From Chloroflexota bacterium (GTDB lineage Bacteria > Chloroflexota > Dehalococcoidia > Lucifugimonadales > UBA3495): a stretch of DNA of 64,000 bases. Below the pieces are notes generated by a model. It did not search any database and was not told where the DNA came from. It was given only the letters and a program-made list of their open reading frames with translations. The position numbers and the translations under genes were made by a program. The stretch covers positions 1-64,000 of the forward strand of contig VXTR01000060.1 of the NCBI GenBank assembly GCA_009837355.1, read 5' to 3'. Below are positions 8,477-17,498 of the stretch, piece by piece; the first letter of the stretch is position 1; every line of letters starts with the position of its first letter.

Positions 8477-9291
8477 GCCGTCGCCTCCTCGCGCCGACGC
8501 AGCAGAAAGCCCAGCAGGCCCAGGGCCAGCGCCGACATCAGCAGCATCAGCGCCGCCAGCGCCAGCGCCTCGCCCAGGCTGGATTCCATCGTCGTCATTA
8601 TCGCCAGCGGCATGGTTTGTGTGCGTCCGGTCAGGTTGCCGGCGAACATTATCGTCGCGCCGAACTCCGACACTGCCCGGGCCCAGGCCAGCGTTGCCCC
8701 GGTCAGCAGCGACGGCCACGCCACCGGCAGCGTAACCCGCCAGAATGTGGCCCACGGCGATACTCCCAACGTCTGGGACACCTCTTCGTAGGTCGGGTCA
8801 ACGCCGGCGAACCCGATGCGCGCCGCCCGGATGTAAAACGGCGCCGCCACGAAAATCTGCGCAAATATCACCGCGCCGGTGGTGAAGGGCAACGCGATGC
8901 CCACCGAGGCCAGGGCTGGCCCCAGCAGCCCGTGCCGGCCGAAAGCCATCAGCATCGCCACGCCGGCCACCACCGGCGGCAGCACGATGGGCAGCTCCAC
9001 GAAGGCGTCAACCACCCTCAGCAAAGGCCAGCGTCGCCGGGCCAGCAGCAGCGCGAAGGGCGTGCCGGCCACAATCACGATGGCCAGGCTGGTTACGCTA
9101 GTGATTGCGGTGAGCCGGAGGGCCTGCAGCGTGGCCGGCCCGGTGAGACCGGCCACGATTCCCTCCTGCTGGCCGGCCCGCACCAGCAGCGCCAGGATGG
9201 GCAACCCGATGAAAAGCGTGTAGATGATCGTGGCCGCCACGCCGGCGGGAGCCAACGCGCCCAACGCCGCGCCGCCGTTGCCTCTACCCAC
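8473..9291 (-). CDS. modB: Molybdate ABC transporter, permease
   Basis: 272 residues with several hydrophobic helices and the cytoplasmic EAA loop EEVSQTLGVSPWATFWRVTL that docks on the ATPase. I chose the GTG at 9291, which overlaps the modA stop and has GGAGG at 9298-9302; the open frame extends further upstream but only into modA-coding sequence. Coupled to modC by a four-base overlap. It forms the membrane pore of the molybdate/tungstate importer. Confidence 0.9.
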   Translation of the reverse strand: MGRGNGGAALGALAPAGVAATIIYTLFIGLPILALLVRAGQQEGIVAGLTGPATLQALRLTAITSVTSLAIVIVAGTPFALLLARRRWPLLRVVDAFVELPIVLPPVVAGVAMLMAFGRHGLLGPALASVGIALPFTTGAVIFAQIFVAAPFYIRAARIGFAGVDPTYEEVSQTLGVSPWATFWRVTLPVAWPSLLTGATLAWARAVSEFGATIMFAGNLTGRTQTMPLAIMTTMESSLGEALALAALMLLMSALALGLLGFLLRRREEATA

Positions 9292-10138
9292 CGCTCGCCT
9301 CCGACGCCTGGCATGGGTAAGCTGCGGTGGCCGGCGGGGCGAAGCCGTGCTCTCGCAGGATGGCCTGTCCGTTATGTCCCTGCACAAAGCCGATGAAGGC
9401 CAGCGCAGTCTCCAGCCGGCCGCCGGCCAGGGCCGCGATGGGATACTTCGCCGCCGGGTTGAACTGCTCCGGAATCTCAACGACCCGGACGGCCCCGGCG
9501 TACTGGGCCGCTTTGGCGTCGGTTTCGTACACGATGCCGGCGTCCACCTCGCCCAGGGCGACCTTCTGCGCTACGCCCCGCACGTTGGCCTCGTTGGTTA
9601 CCACGTTGGACAGCGCGGCGTCGGCGAAGCCGTCGGGGAATCCCGCGTCGGCGGACAGCAGCCCCAGGGTGTCGCGAGCGTAGGCGCCGGCGGGAACTTC
9701 GGCGGCAGCCAGGGCGATGGTTACGCCGGGGGTCGCCAGATCGTGGAGAGACTGCACGGCGTCGGAGCCGGCCGGCGCGGCAACGGTCAAGCGGTTGGCC
9801 GCGAAACACTGCGGCGCGCTGCCCAGCAGCCCGGCCTCCTTCACCGCCACCATCTGCCGCCAGTCGGCGGAGGCGAACACGTCGGCGGACGCTCCGTGCT
9901 CCAGCTGAGTGCGCAGGGTCTGGCTGCCGGCGAAGTTGAAGGCAACCCGCACGCCGGGGTTGGCCGCCTCAAAAGCCGCTCCCAGCGCCCGCAAGGACTC
10001 GGCCAGCGACGCGGCGGCGAATACCGTGAGCGTTGCTTTGTCAGCATCTCCGCCGTTGCCATCCGATACTGTCCCGCAGGCGAAGACCGTGGCAGCTATC
10101 GCCAAAGCGGCGGCAAAAAGGGCAAAGGGAACCGTCAT
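9284..10138 (-). CDS. modA: Molybdate ABC transporter, substrate-binding lipoprotein
   Basis: 284 residues. A hydrophobic signal segment ends in a lipobox-like TVFAC, so Cys21 is probably lipidated and the protein held on the outer face of the membrane. The mature protein begins TLTVFAAASLAESL, a ModA hallmark whose Ser/Ala residues contact the oxyanion; FASADWRQM and DAGIVYETDA are further family blocks. First gene of modABC. I saw no convincing molybdenum-cofactor riboswitch in the short gap before it. Confidence 0.92.
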   Translation of the reverse strand: MTVPFALFAAALAIAATVFACGTVSDGNGGDADKATLTVFAAASLAESLRALGAAFEAANPGVRVAFNFAGSQTLRTQLEHGASADVFASADWRQMVAVKEAGLLGSAPQCFAANRLTVAAPAGSDAVQSLHDLATPGVTIALAAAEVPAGAYARDTLGLLSADAGFPDGFADAALSNVVTNEANVRGVAQKVALGEVDAGIVYETDAKAAQYAGAVRVVEIPEQFNPAAKYPIAALAGGRLETALAFIGFVQGHNGQAILREHGFAPPATAAYPCQASEASGG

Positions 10139-10148
10139 AACTCGGCAA

Positions 10149-10177
10149 TTGTAACAAAACCCCTACCCTGCTATGAT
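10149..10177 (+). promoter_or_regulatory. Sigma70-type promoter of the MFS gene
   Basis: TTGTAA (10149-10154) and TATGAT (10172-10177) are separated by exactly 17 bases, about 50 bases before the MFS start. The divergent modA gene begins at 10138, so control of both genes may overlap here. Confidence 0.5.
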
Positions 10178-10226
10178 TGGACGGCAGCCGCCGCCCGGTG
10201 GCCGAACCTCTGCCCCAAGAGGAGCT

Positions 10227-11696
10227 ATGACTTCCAAATCCGCAGCGCAAGCGGCCCCGCCGATGTATTTCGGATGGTACATCGTCGCCACCTGCTTCTT
10301 CGTGGCTTTCCTGTCCATCCCCGGCCGCCAGGGATTCGGACTCTTTGTAACCGAAATGGAGCCGACCTTCGGCTGGAACCGCGCCGATATTTCCTGGGTC
10401 GGTTCCATCGGTTTCCTCATCAACGGCGCCATGCAGCCCATCATGGGCGCGCTGTTCGACCACTACGGCCCCCGCAAGGTTTTCGGCTTCGGGCTGGTGG
10501 TGATGGGCTTGGCCATTATGAGCCTGGCCTTCATCATGGACCTGGAGTTCATGGTCAACCTGGGCTTCCTGAAGATACCCCTCGACCTGCTTTGGTTCAT
10601 CGGCGTGTTCTCCATCGTGGTCAACACCTGCCTCAGCGCGGCGTCGATAACCAATATGCTGGCGCTGGTGGTCCGCTGGTTCCGGCGCAAGCGCAGCAAG
10701 GCCACCGCCCTGGCGGCCTGCGGAACCTCCATCGGCGGCCTGCTCACCATCCCCTTCGCCGCCTACCTGATGGGCGTCATCGACTCGTCGGGGATAATGC
10801 TGGGCGACGTGCAGTTGGCCGGCTGGCGCACCGTGTGGTTCCTGCTGGGTATGATTGTCGTCTTCGTGGCCGCGCCCCTGGCGGTGTTTTTCCTGCGTCC
10901 CAACCCGGAGTCCATGGCCCTGAATCCCGATGGCGACCCCGACCCGGACGGAGCGCGCGCCGGCTCGGCGCCGGCCGCCCGTTCCACCGGAGCCTACGAG
11001 GTGGACAGCTGGCGCAAGTGTTTCAAGACGCCCCCGATGTGGCAGCTGTCCGGCGCCTACGTGGTCTGCGGCATTACCACCGGGCTGCTCAGCATCCACT
11101 TCATTCCCTACGCCGAGGACGTGCTGCCCGAAACGGTGAACTTCCTGGGCGGCGCCTGGGATGAAAAGGTATTCGCCGGCCTGGTCTTCGGCATAATGAC
11201 CGGCCTCAACGCCGCCGGGGTCATCATCACCGGATTCCTGGGCGACCGCCTGCGCCGCAAAAACGTGCTGGCGGTGGTGTACGCCACCCGCGGCGTGGCC
11301 TTTATGGCCCTGGTGTTCCTGCCGCTGATGGGCTACGGCATGGCCGGGCTGATTGCCTTTGCCCTGCTGTCGGGAATGTCCTGGGTGGCCAGCGTACCGC
11401 TCACGTCAACCCTGACGGCCGACGTGTACGGCTTCAAGGCCCTGGGAACCATCAGCGGGTGGGTATTCTTCTCCCACCAGATCGGTTCTTTCATCAGCAT
11501 CCAGCTGACCGGCTACGCCTACCTCTGGTTCGGCAACGACTACACCTGGCCGTTCCTCATTGCCGGCCTGACGCTGATTCCCGCCAGCATCGCCGCGTTC
11601 AGCATCAACGAATATCGCTACTCGGGACGTTACAACAGCCAGTCGGCCGGCGGGCCACAATTGGCCACGGCGGGAGCCGGCCCCCGCGCGTACTGA
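10227..11696 (+). CDS. MFS transporter, oxalate:formate antiporter-like
   Basis: 489 residues with about twelve membrane segments. The N-terminal block YFGWYIVATCFFVAF, the loop DHYGPRKVFGFG and RWFRRKRSKATALAACG are typical of the OFA/monocarboxylate branch of the major facilitator superfamily. A hydrophilic stretch (about residues 235-265, rich in Asp, Pro, Ala) separates the two halves. Start at 10227 follows AGAGGAGCT. A paralogue with the same organisation lies at 23638 beside a TcuA-like dehydrogenase. The substrate is probably an organic acid but cannot be named. Confidence 0.88.
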   Translation: MTSKSAAQAAPPMYFGWYIVATCFFVAFLSIPGRQGFGLFVTEMEPTFGWNRADISWVGSIGFLINGAMQPIMGALFDHYGPRKVFGFGLVVMGLAIMSLAFIMDLEFMVNLGFLKIPLDLLWFIGVFSIVVNTCLSAASITNMLALVVRWFRRKRSKATALAACGTSIGGLLTIPFAAYLMGVIDSSGIMLGDVQLAGWRTVWFLLGMIVVFVAAPLAVFFLRPNPESMALNPDGDPDPDGARAGSAPAARSTGAYEVDSWRKCFKTPPMWQLSGAYVVCGITTGLLSIHFIPYAEDVLPETVNFLGGAWDEKVFAGLVFGIMTGLNAAGVIITGFLGDRLRRKNVLAVVYATRGVAFMALVFLPLMGYGMAGLIAFALLSGMSWVASVPLTSTLTADVYGFKALGTISGWVFFSHQIGSFISIQLTGYAYLWFGNDYTWPFLIAGLTLIPASIAAFSINEYRYSGRYNSQSAGGPQLATAGAGPRAY

Positions 11697-11702
11697 TACC
11701 GG

Positions 11703-11957
11703 ATGATCGGCGGAGCGTTGAACGCGCTGCTGCTGGCGGTGGGCCTCCATCACGGCGAGGCCGACCCCACGCTGCTGCAGTGGATAATGACCGCGCTCAG
11801 CCACATCCTGCTGGGCACGCTGGGGTTCACCGAGCTTACCGTGGTCATCATCATCGGCATCATCATCCTGGCCATGCCGGCGCTGATCGTGATTGCCTAC
11901 TGGGCGAACACGCGGCGGGGACGCGGGAACAACGGGCCTACGATCGACTCAGGGTGA
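11703..11957 (+). CDS. Small membrane protein (84 aa)
   Basis: Begins 6 bases after the MFS stop, so it is probably cotranscribed with it. Two hydrophobic stretches are visible, a weak one at the N-terminus and a strong helix in ELTVVIIIGIIILAMPALIV, followed by a positive RRGRG turn that suggests a cytoplasmic C-terminus. No family recognised. It may be an accessory subunit of the carrier, an inference from position only. Confidence 0.55.
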   Translation: MIGGALNALLLAVGLHHGEADPTLLQWIMTALSHILLGTLGFTELTVVIIIGIIILAMPALIVIAYWANTRRGRGNNGPTIDSG

Positions 11958-11984
11958 ACGGCCCGATTCCTGCCGGGCAAGTGC

Positions 11985-12013
11985 TTGCCGGCGGCATTAA
12001 TAAAGGGTAATAT
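11985..12013 (+). promoter_or_regulatory. Sigma70-type promoter of the 64-aa gene
   Basis: TTGCCG (11985-11990) and TAATAT (12008-12013) with a 17-base spacer, about 125 bases upstream of the ATG at 12137. The implied leader is over 100 bases long. Confidence 0.45.
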
Positions 12014-12136
12014 ACCTGCGCTGCCATTATCGTCATTGGCCGGCCGTGCGCCGCGGGCAGGCCGAAGCGATTTTCAGTCGGCGGTGGCAGGGGAACCCCA
12101 GGGCCGCTGACAAACTGGAGGAGGTAACAAACCGTT

Positions 12137-12331
12137 ATGTTCGACAAGAATTCGCTGGATGCGCTGTTTGAAGAGCTGAGAGACGAGTTCGAGCTGGAGA
12201 CCGACTGGGAGGACATCCAACGGGACGCACACCTGGCGGTGGCCTACGCTGACGCGGGCGTCCTTGACGACCAGAAGGGTGGCTTGGACGCGCGTATCGT
12301 CGAGTACGTCGTGCGGCACAACCCGGGCTAG
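12137..12331 (+). CDS. Small acidic protein (64 aa)
   Basis: An independent single-gene unit: promoter-like hexamers at 11985-12013, a GGAGGAGGT ribosome binding site, the gene, then a strong intrinsic terminator at 12353. The protein is acidic at the N-terminus (LFEELRDEFELETDWEDIQRD in outline) and ends VEYVVRHNPG; it probably folds as helices. No family recognised. The complete expression signals support it being real. Confidence 0.65.
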   Translation: MFDKNSLDALFEELRDEFELETDWEDIQRDAHLAVAYADAGVLDDQKGGLDARIVEYVVRHNPG

Positions 12332-12352
12332 CCAGCCGGAAATCGCCCATTG

Positions 12353-12385
12353 AAACCCCGCAGGTACCAACCGGCGGGGTTTTTG
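12353..12385 (+). terminator. Rho-independent terminator
   Basis: Nine-base arms AAACCCCGC (12353-12361) and GCGGGGTTT (12374-12382) flank a 12-base loop and run into TTTTT. It ends the 64-aa gene. Confidence 0.85.
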
Positions 12386-12387
12386 CA

Positions 12388-13380
12388 TCACAACGCCGCC
12401 GACCCGGTCGCCTCCGGGTTGGCGCAGGCTTCCATCGGCTCACCCCGCAGGCCGGCGACCAGGTTGCGGGCGGCGAGCTTCATGGTATTCAACCGCGTGG
12501 GCAGCGCGGCGCTGCCGATGTGCGGCGTGATGACCAGGTTGTCCAGCGTCAGCAGCGGGTCCTCGGGGGCGATCGGTTCCGGCGCGGTTACGTCCAGCGC
12601 AGCCCGGGCGATTTGGCGGTCGCGCAGGGCGACGTACAGCGCGGCCGGGTCCACCACCGGGCCGCGGGACACGTTGATCAGTATGCTCGACGGCTTCATC
12701 AGCTCCAGTTGCGGCGTGCTGATGAGATGGTGGGTTGCCGGCGTCAGGGGCACGCTGAGCACGACGAAATCGGCCTGGCCCAGCAGCGCGCTGAACTCTG
12801 CGTAACGCACGCCGTACTCCGCCTCCACGTCCGGGTAGCGCGTGCGGGAGTGATAGACGATGTCCATGTCGAACCCGCCGGCGCGCCGGGCGATTTCCCG
12901 GCCAATCTGCCCCATGCCGACGATGCCCAGGCAAGCCTCATGAACGTCCTGACCCAGCCAGTGGGTGGGATGGAACTGGATTTGCCAGCCGCCGGCCCGC
13001 ACCCAACGCGCGCTCTCCGACGTGCGCCGGGCCGCGCCCAGCAGCAGGGCAAAGGCCAGGTCGGCGGTAGCCTTGGCCAGCACGCCGGGGGTGTAGCCCA
13101 CCGGGATGCCCCGGCGAGTGGCCTCGGCCACGTCCACGTTGTCCAGCCCCACGGCCAGCTGGCTGATGACGCGCAGGTCGGGCGCGGCGTCCAGCAGGTC
13201 GGTGTCCACCCGGTCCATAATGGTGGTTAGGATGCCGTCGGCGTCGGCGGCCAGGCCGCGCAGTTCCGATACGGATGGCGGCGCTTCGTCGGGCCAGACC
13301 TCAACGTCGGCCACGGCCCGGATGATGTCCAGGGCGTCGGGCAGCAGGCTGCGGGTAACCAGGGCTTTGGGTCGCGGCAT
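12388..13380 (-). CDS. D-2-hydroxyacid dehydrogenase
   Basis: 330 residues, typical for the NAD(P)-dependent hydroxypyruvate/glyoxylate reductase family. The dinucleotide motif GIVGMGQIGREIARR lies mid-protein; the substrate Arg is in INVSRGPVVD, an acidic partner in DVTAPEPI and the catalytic His in VITPHIGSA. The substrate could be glyoxylate, hydroxypyruvate or a branched hydroxyacid. It stands alone, with its 3' end close to the terminator of the opposite-strand small gene. Confidence 0.9.
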   Translation of the reverse strand: MPRPKALVTRSLLPDALDIIRAVADVEVWPDEAPPSVSELRGLAADADGILTTIMDRVDTDLLDAAPDLRVISQLAVGLDNVDVAEATRRGIPVGYTPGVLAKATADLAFALLLGAARRTSESARWVRAGGWQIQFHPTHWLGQDVHEACLGIVGMGQIGREIARRAGGFDMDIVYHSRTRYPDVEAEYGVRYAEFSALLGQADFVVLSVPLTPATHHLISTPQLELMKPSSILINVSRGPVVDPAALYVALRDRQIARAALDVTAPEPIAPEDPLLTLDNLVITPHIGSAALPTRLNTMKLAARNLVAGLRGEPMEACANPEATGSAAL

Positions 13381-13450
13381 GGCACTTCACCGTCGTCAGG
13401 ATGCAGGGATTGTAGTGTCCCGACGTGCCGGCGGCAATCCATTGGCGGAC

Positions 13451-13481
13451 AAAGAAAAGCACCTCCGCATTATGGCGGAGG
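13451..13481 (-). terminator. Rho-independent terminator on the minus strand
   Basis: Read on the minus strand, GCCTCCGC pairs with GCGGAGG across a six-base loop and is followed by TGCTTTTCTTT. It ends the 102-aa gene that stops at 13536. Confidence 0.8.
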
Positions 13482-13535
13482 CGCTGAGCAGGCTCAATCC
13501 TTGGACACGCTCAGGATGAGCGTGGTTGCGGATGA

Positions 13536-13844
13536 TTACACTTTGCGATGCAGGGTTTTGGTAAAGCCCCGGTACTCGGCAATCTCCCGGTTCACCCGCT
13601 GCCGGTCGGTCATGGCCGGGCCGGTGATGGCATCCCAGACGCGTACCAGCGTGGCGAAGATAGCAGTGTGAATCAGCGGACGCCGGGAAGCGGGAGCCTC
13701 CCACTGCTTGAGCAGCTCGGCCGGGGTTTCCGGTACGTTGGAGATGTCAACAGAGGGAGCCGGAGCAACGACCACGGCGGGCGTGGCAGTAGTTTCGGCA
13801 ACCGCTGCGGTGGCTTCGTTTTCGGTTTTCTGTGCGGTAACCAT
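13536..13844 (-). CDS. Small alanine-rich protein (102 aa) with its own strong promoter
   Basis: The N-terminal half is low-complexity and rich in Ala, Thr, Val and Pro, so likely disordered. The second half (PAELLKQWEAP to LHRKV) is basic and probably helical, with FATLVRVWDAITGPAM. No family recognised. The gene has a near-perfect promoter at 13895-13923, a hairpin next to a strong AAAGGAGC ribosome binding site, and a terminator at 13451-13481. This suggests high expression of an abundant small protein. Function unknown. Confidence 0.7.
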   Translation of the reverse strand: MVTAQKTENEATAAVAETTATPAVVVAPAPSVDISNVPETPAELLKQWEAPASRRPLIHTAIFATLVRVWDAITGPAMTDRQRVNREIAEYRGFTKTLHRKV

Positions 13845-13860
13845 TCGGTTTGCTCCTTTC

Positions 13861-13877
13861 GGCTGATAACGTCAGCC
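13861..13877 (-). promoter_or_regulatory. 5' leader hairpin
   Basis: On the minus strand GGCTGA and TCAGCC form a six-base stem around CGTTA, three bases before the AAAGGAG ribosome binding site of the 102-aa gene. It could affect mRNA stability or translation. Confidence 0.4.
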
Positions 13878-13894
13878 CGTGTTTATTTATATCT

Positions 13895-13923
13895 ATGATA
13901 CGCCCGGCATAGTATCGTGTCAA
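13895..13923 (-). promoter_or_regulatory. Consensus-like sigma70 promoter
   Basis: TTGACA (13918-13923) and TATCAT (13895-13900) on the minus strand, spaced by exactly 17 bases, directly upstream of the 102-aa gene. The same TTGACA-17-TATCAT arrangement precedes the Lrp gene at 40576-40604. The AT-rich flank stands out from the GC-rich genome. Confidence 0.75.
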
Positions 13924-14042
13924 CAGATATTTTTTCATAATCAATATCGTATTTTATGATGCAACGTGCAGCCGGCAGTAGCCCACTGCCCCGGTTTCCG
14001 GATTCCACCATCCAACGCATCATTCCCGCGCCGAACCTCGTC

Positions 14043-14062
14043 ATTCCCGCGCCGGCGGGAAT
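14043..14062. repeat. dRS3-like inverted repeat
   Basis: ATTCCCGC and GCGGGAAT arms around GCCG, flanked by GTC and CCAG. A half copy (CATCATTCCCGCGCC) lies just before it near 14018. The same element occurs at 48210 and 62038. The form resembles the dispersed dRS3 repeats of Neisseria and similar elements in other genomes. Confidence 0.75.
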
Positions 14063-14095
14063 CCAGGGGAGGGGAGGGTTCAGGAGCGAGTGAGG

Positions 14096-15538
14096 CTACA
14101 GCGCCAGCTTGCCCGGGTTCATGATGCCGGCCGGGTCCAGCGCGCGCTTGATGTCCCGCAGCGCATCCCGATTGGCGCCCAGCTCCCGGCCCAGCAGGTG
14201 GTTCAGCTTGACGCCGACGCCGTGGCAGTATTCCATCACGCCGCCCATGTCCTGGGCCAGGGTCAGCACCTCGTCCACGCCGGCCGCCAGGTTCGCCCGC
14301 ACGCCGGCGTCGTAACCGTCGCGGCCCACCACGGGGCCGGCGTCGTCGGGCACCACCAGCATGGAGAAGAACTCGGGCCGGCTCCACAGGCAGTATTCCA
14401 CCACCCGGATTTTGCGGGCCGTCAGCAGCTCGTCCGCCCGGCGGCGGTATTCCAGCACCCGGTCGGCCGGCAGGCTCATGTGCAGATAGTCGAAGGTGCG
14501 GCCCCACTGTCGCCGCCAACGCTCGGCACGGGGGCGGCCCAAAGCCGTCTCGCGGTAGTTCAGGGCGGAGTCGTGCCGCCGCCGCCAGTATTCCCGCGTT
14601 GACTGCGGCCCGATGTCCCAGCCGCCGGCGGCGGAACAGACGGCGACGGTGCGCTGCAAGGCGGCGTCAACGCCCTCCCGGTAGCCTTCAAAGAGCAGGT
14701 GCAGCTGGATGCCCTCGTGGTCTTCCGTCAGGTCCAGCAGCGCCGGACGAATGCCCAGGGCGGCCATCTCCGCAACGGCGGCGAAACCATCGGCGAAGTC
14801 GGCGAACTCCATGGTGGCGTAGGCGTTGGCCTCCGGCTGGCGGAACACCTTGACCGTCGCCCGGGTGATGACGCCGAACACACCCTCCGAGCCGATGAAC
14901 AGCCGGTTGAGGTCGGGGCCGGCGGACTGCTTGGGCACGGGCCGCGTCTCGATAACCCGGCCGTCGGGCAGCACCACTTCCAGCGCGACCACCTGGTCGC
15001 CCATGGGGCCAAAAGCGGCGGCGCGATAGCCCACGCCGTTGGTGGAGATGGCTCCGGCCACGGTGGCGATGGGCACACTGTAAGGGTCGTGCCCCGGCAT
15101 CAGGCCATAGGGCTGCAAAGCGTCGTACAGCTCTTCCAGCACCATGCCGGCCTGGACCTCGGCGGAGAGCGACCCGGCGTCCACGCTGAGCAACCGGTTG
15201 AGGCGGCTTACGTCCAGGATGATGCCGCCCATCACGGGGAGAATGCCGCCCATCACGCCGGTGCCGCCGCCGTAGGGTACGACCGGGACGGCCCGCTCCT
15301 GCGCCAGCGCGACCACGCGAGACACCTCTTGCGTGTCGGCGGGCCGGACGATTGCGTCGGCCAGGCGGTCAAAGGCGGCGTCCGCGTAGTAGGCGCGGTA
15401 GGGCGTCAGCGCGTCGGCGGAGTAACGGTCGATGGCGTCGGGGTCGGTGAGGACGTGCTCCGCGCCCACGATTTCGCGCAGGCAGCCGGCCACCTGCTGC
15501 CAGTCGATGGGAGAGGCTGAACCGCGCAGTTCGGACAC
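14096..15538 (-). CDS. FAD-binding oxidase, GlcD-like
   Basis: 480 residues with a PCMH-type FAD domain (VPVVPYGGGTGVMGG, then GAISTNGVGYRAAAFGPMGDQV) and a C-terminal FAD-oxidase domain (YCHGVGVKLNHLLGREL, LKRALDPAGIMNPGKL in outline). The family oxidises 2-hydroxyacids such as glycolate or D-lactate, or alkyl-glycerone-type substrates. It starts at a GTG. The 2-hydroxyacid dehydrogenase gene lies nearby on the same strand but is separated by the 102-aa gene, so a joint role is only possible. Confidence 0.87.
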   Translation of the reverse strand: MSELRGSASPIDWQQVAGCLREIVGAEHVLTDPDAIDRYSADALTPYRAYYADAAFDRLADAIVRPADTQEVSRVVALAQERAVPVVPYGGGTGVMGGILPVMGGIILDVSRLNRLLSVDAGSLSAEVQAGMVLEELYDALQPYGLMPGHDPYSVPIATVAGAISTNGVGYRAAAFGPMGDQVVALEVVLPDGRVIETRPVPKQSAGPDLNRLFIGSEGVFGVITRATVKVFRQPEANAYATMEFADFADGFAAVAEMAALGIRPALLDLTEDHEGIQLHLLFEGYREGVDAALQRTVAVCSAAGGWDIGPQSTREYWRRRHDSALNYRETALGRPRAERWRRQWGRTFDYLHMSLPADRVLEYRRRADELLTARKIRVVEYCLWSRPEFFSMLVVPDDAGPVVGRDGYDAGVRANLAAGVDEVLTLAQDMGGVMEYCHGVGVKLNHLLGRELGANRDALRDIKRALDPAGIMNPGKLAL

Positions 15539-15584
15539 GATGGAGCCGGGCAGGGAATGGCGTGGCGGGCGGAAGTTGCGGCGC

Positions 15585-16958
15585 TCAGCCGGCGCTCTGC
15601 CGCTGCCACTGGGTGCCCTGCGGCCCGTCCTCCAGCGTTACGCCCTGCTCAGACAGGCCGTCGCGGATCTGGTCGGCCAGGGCGAACTGCCGGGCGGCCC
15701 GCAGCTCGGAGCGTACCGACACCAGCAGGTCGATGAAGGGCGCGGCGGCCAGGTCGGCGTCGTCGTCAGGACGCTGGGCGAAGGTGAGGCCCAGTACGCC
15801 GCCCAACTCGCGCAGCGTGGCCTGCCCGTCGCCAACGCTCTGGCCGGCGTCGCGGCCCCGGTTGATGTCCCTCGCCAGGTCGAACAGCGCGGCCACCGCC
15901 TGCGGAGTGTTCAGGTCGTCGTCCATGGCGTCGGCGAACCGGGAACGATGGGAAGCGGCGTCAACCTGCGGGCCGGAGCCGTTGCTCGGCGTCAGGGCGT
16001 GGCGGACTCGGTCCAGGCTGCGCTCGATGGCGGCGGCGCCTTCGTCGCTGTAGGCCAGCGGGCTGCGGTAGTGGCTGCTCAGGAAGTAGAGGCGCATGGC
16101 GTCGGGGCTGTAACGCTCCAGGGCCTCTACCACGGACACCAGGTTGCCCAGCGATTTGCTCATCTTGTCGGAGCCCAGCTGCAACAGGCCGTTGTGCATC
16201 CAGTAGCGGGCAAAAGGCCGGGCGCCGGTGTAACATTCGCTCTGGGCGATTTCGTTTTCGTGGTGCGGAAACACCAAATCCTGGCCGCCGCCGTGGATGT
16301 CCAGTTGCTCGCCCAGGTATTCCAGCGACATGGCGGTGCATTCGATGTGCCAGCCGGGTCTTCCCGGCCCCCAGGGGCTTTCCCAGGAAGGCTCGCCGGC
16401 CTTGGCGCCCTTCCACAGCACGAAGTCCATGGGGTGTTCCTTGTTCTCGTCCACCTGGATGCGCGCGCCGGCGATCATGCTGTCCAGCGTGCGGTGGCTG
16501 AGCTTGCCGTAGTCGTCCTTGCTGGTGACGCGGAAATATACGTCGCCGGCGGCCGGGTAGGCGTGGCCCCGGTCAATCAGGCCGGCGATGGCGTCGATGA
16601 TCCGGGGAATCTCGCGAGTAGCCCGAGGGTATTCGGCGGCCCGCTGAATATTGAGGGCGTCCATCGTGCTGAAGTAGTCGCCGATGAACTCCTCGACCAG
16701 TTCGTCCTCCGACACGCCGCTTTCCTGGGCGCGCTGGATAATCTTGTCGTCAACGTCGGTAAAGTTCTGGACGTGGCGTACCCGATAGCCCTTGTATTCC
16801 AGGTAACGCCGCAGGGTGTCGAAGACCACGTAACTCAGGGCGTGTCCGACGTGGGTTGACGAGTACGGCGTTACCCCGCAAACGTACAATTTTACTTCGC
16901 TGGGGTCGGCGGGGACGAAATCTTCGACCTGTCCGCTCAGGGTGTTGTAGAGCTTCAT
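15585..16958 (-). CDS. cysS: Cysteinyl-tRNA synthetase
   Basis: 457 residues. The class I HIGH signature is in [21 protein letters not shown] in DKMSKSLGN, and the zinc site includes the early Cys of YVCGVTP. The C-terminal block [20 protein letters not shown] is characteristic of CysRS. The CGVTP form also occurs in mycothiol ligase MshC, but the length and this C-terminal tail favour CysRS. Start at 16958 (MKLYNTLSG) rather than the upstream ATG. It follows ispF by 26 bases. Confidence 0.93.
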   Translation of the reverse strand: MKLYNTLSGQVEDFVPADPSEVKLYVCGVTPYSSTHVGHALSYVVFDTLRRYLEYKGYRVRHVQNFTDVDDKIIQRAQESGVSEDELVEEFIGDYFSTMDALNIQRAAEYPRATREIPRIIDAIAGLIDRGHAYPAAGDVYFRVTSKDDYGKLSHRTLDSMIAGARIQVDENKEHPMDFVLWKGAKAGEPSWESPWGPGRPGWHIECTAMSLEYLGEQLDIHGGGQDLVFPHHENEIAQSECYTGARPFARYWMHNGLLQLGSDKMSKSLGNLVSVVEALERYSPDAMRLYFLSSHYRSPLAYSDEGAAAIERSLDRVRHALTPSNGSGPQVDAASHRSRFADAMDDDLNTPQAVAALFDLARDINRGRDAGQSVGDGQATLRELGGVLGLTFAQRPDDDADLAAAPFIDLLVSVRSELRAARQFALADQIRDGLSEQGVTLEDGPQGTQWQRQSAG

Positions 16959-16984
16959 AGCTGGCCGGGTGTGATGGCCCGGCT

Positions 16985-17470
16985 TCACGAGCGGGAGAGG
17001 AGCGCCACGGCGGTGGCGGCGATGCCTTCTTCCCTTCCGGTGAAGCCGAGGTAGTCGGTGGTGGTGGCCTTGACGCTGATTTGCGGCGGCTGGATGGACA
17101 GCGCGGCGGCGATGTTGCCGCGCATTTCCGCCACGTGGGGCGACAGCCGGGGCCGCTGCGCCAGCATTGTAGCATCAACGTTGACGATGCACCAACCGTC
17201 GCCGGCGATAACGCCCGCCGTGCGTTCCAGGAGCAGCAGGCTGCTGATGCCGGCCAGGGACGAGTCGCCCGGCGGAAAGTGCATCCCGATGTCCCCGGCG
17301 CCGGCTGCCCCCAGCAGGGCGTCAATGATGGCGTGGCTGAGCACGTCGCCGTCGCTGTGTCCGGCCAGACCCCGCGGATGGGAGATGGCTACGCCGCCCA
17401 GGATGAGGGGCCGGCCGTCGGCCAGGGCGTGGGCGTCCGCTCCCGTTCCTACCCGGTACTCAACTGTCAT
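16985..17470 (-). CDS. ispF: 2-C-methyl-D-erythritol 2,4-cyclodiphosphate synthase
   Basis: 161 residues. Metal ligands are visible in GTGADAHAL (DxH) and in [20 protein letters not shown]; the CDP-binding block is [12 protein letters not shown]. It makes the cyclic diphosphate of the MEP isoprenoid pathway. I used ATG 17470; a TTG at 17479 is in frame. Order on the minus strand is ispD, membrane protein, ispF, cysS, an operon-like run in which ispD and ispF bracket an unknown gene. Confidence 0.94.
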   Translation of the reverse strand: MTVEYRVGTGADAHALADGRPLILGGVAISHPRGLAGHSDGDVLSHAIIDALLGAAGAGDIGMHFPPGDSSLAGISSLLLLERTAGVIAGDGWCIVNVDATMLAQRPRLSPHVAEMRGNIAAALSIQPPQISVKATTTDYLGFTGREEGIAATAVALLSRS

Positions 17471-17498
17471 CTTATTCAACGGACGCGCCGGGCCTTGG

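Noticed and set aside
9284-10227. Molybdenum-cofactor riboswitch upstream of modA
   Set aside because: The gap to the divergent MFS gene is under 100 bases and shows no matching multi-stem structure.
15585-16958. Mycothiol ligase MshC
   Set aside because: The CGVTP variant occurs in MshC, but the full length and CysRS-type C-terminus favour cysS.
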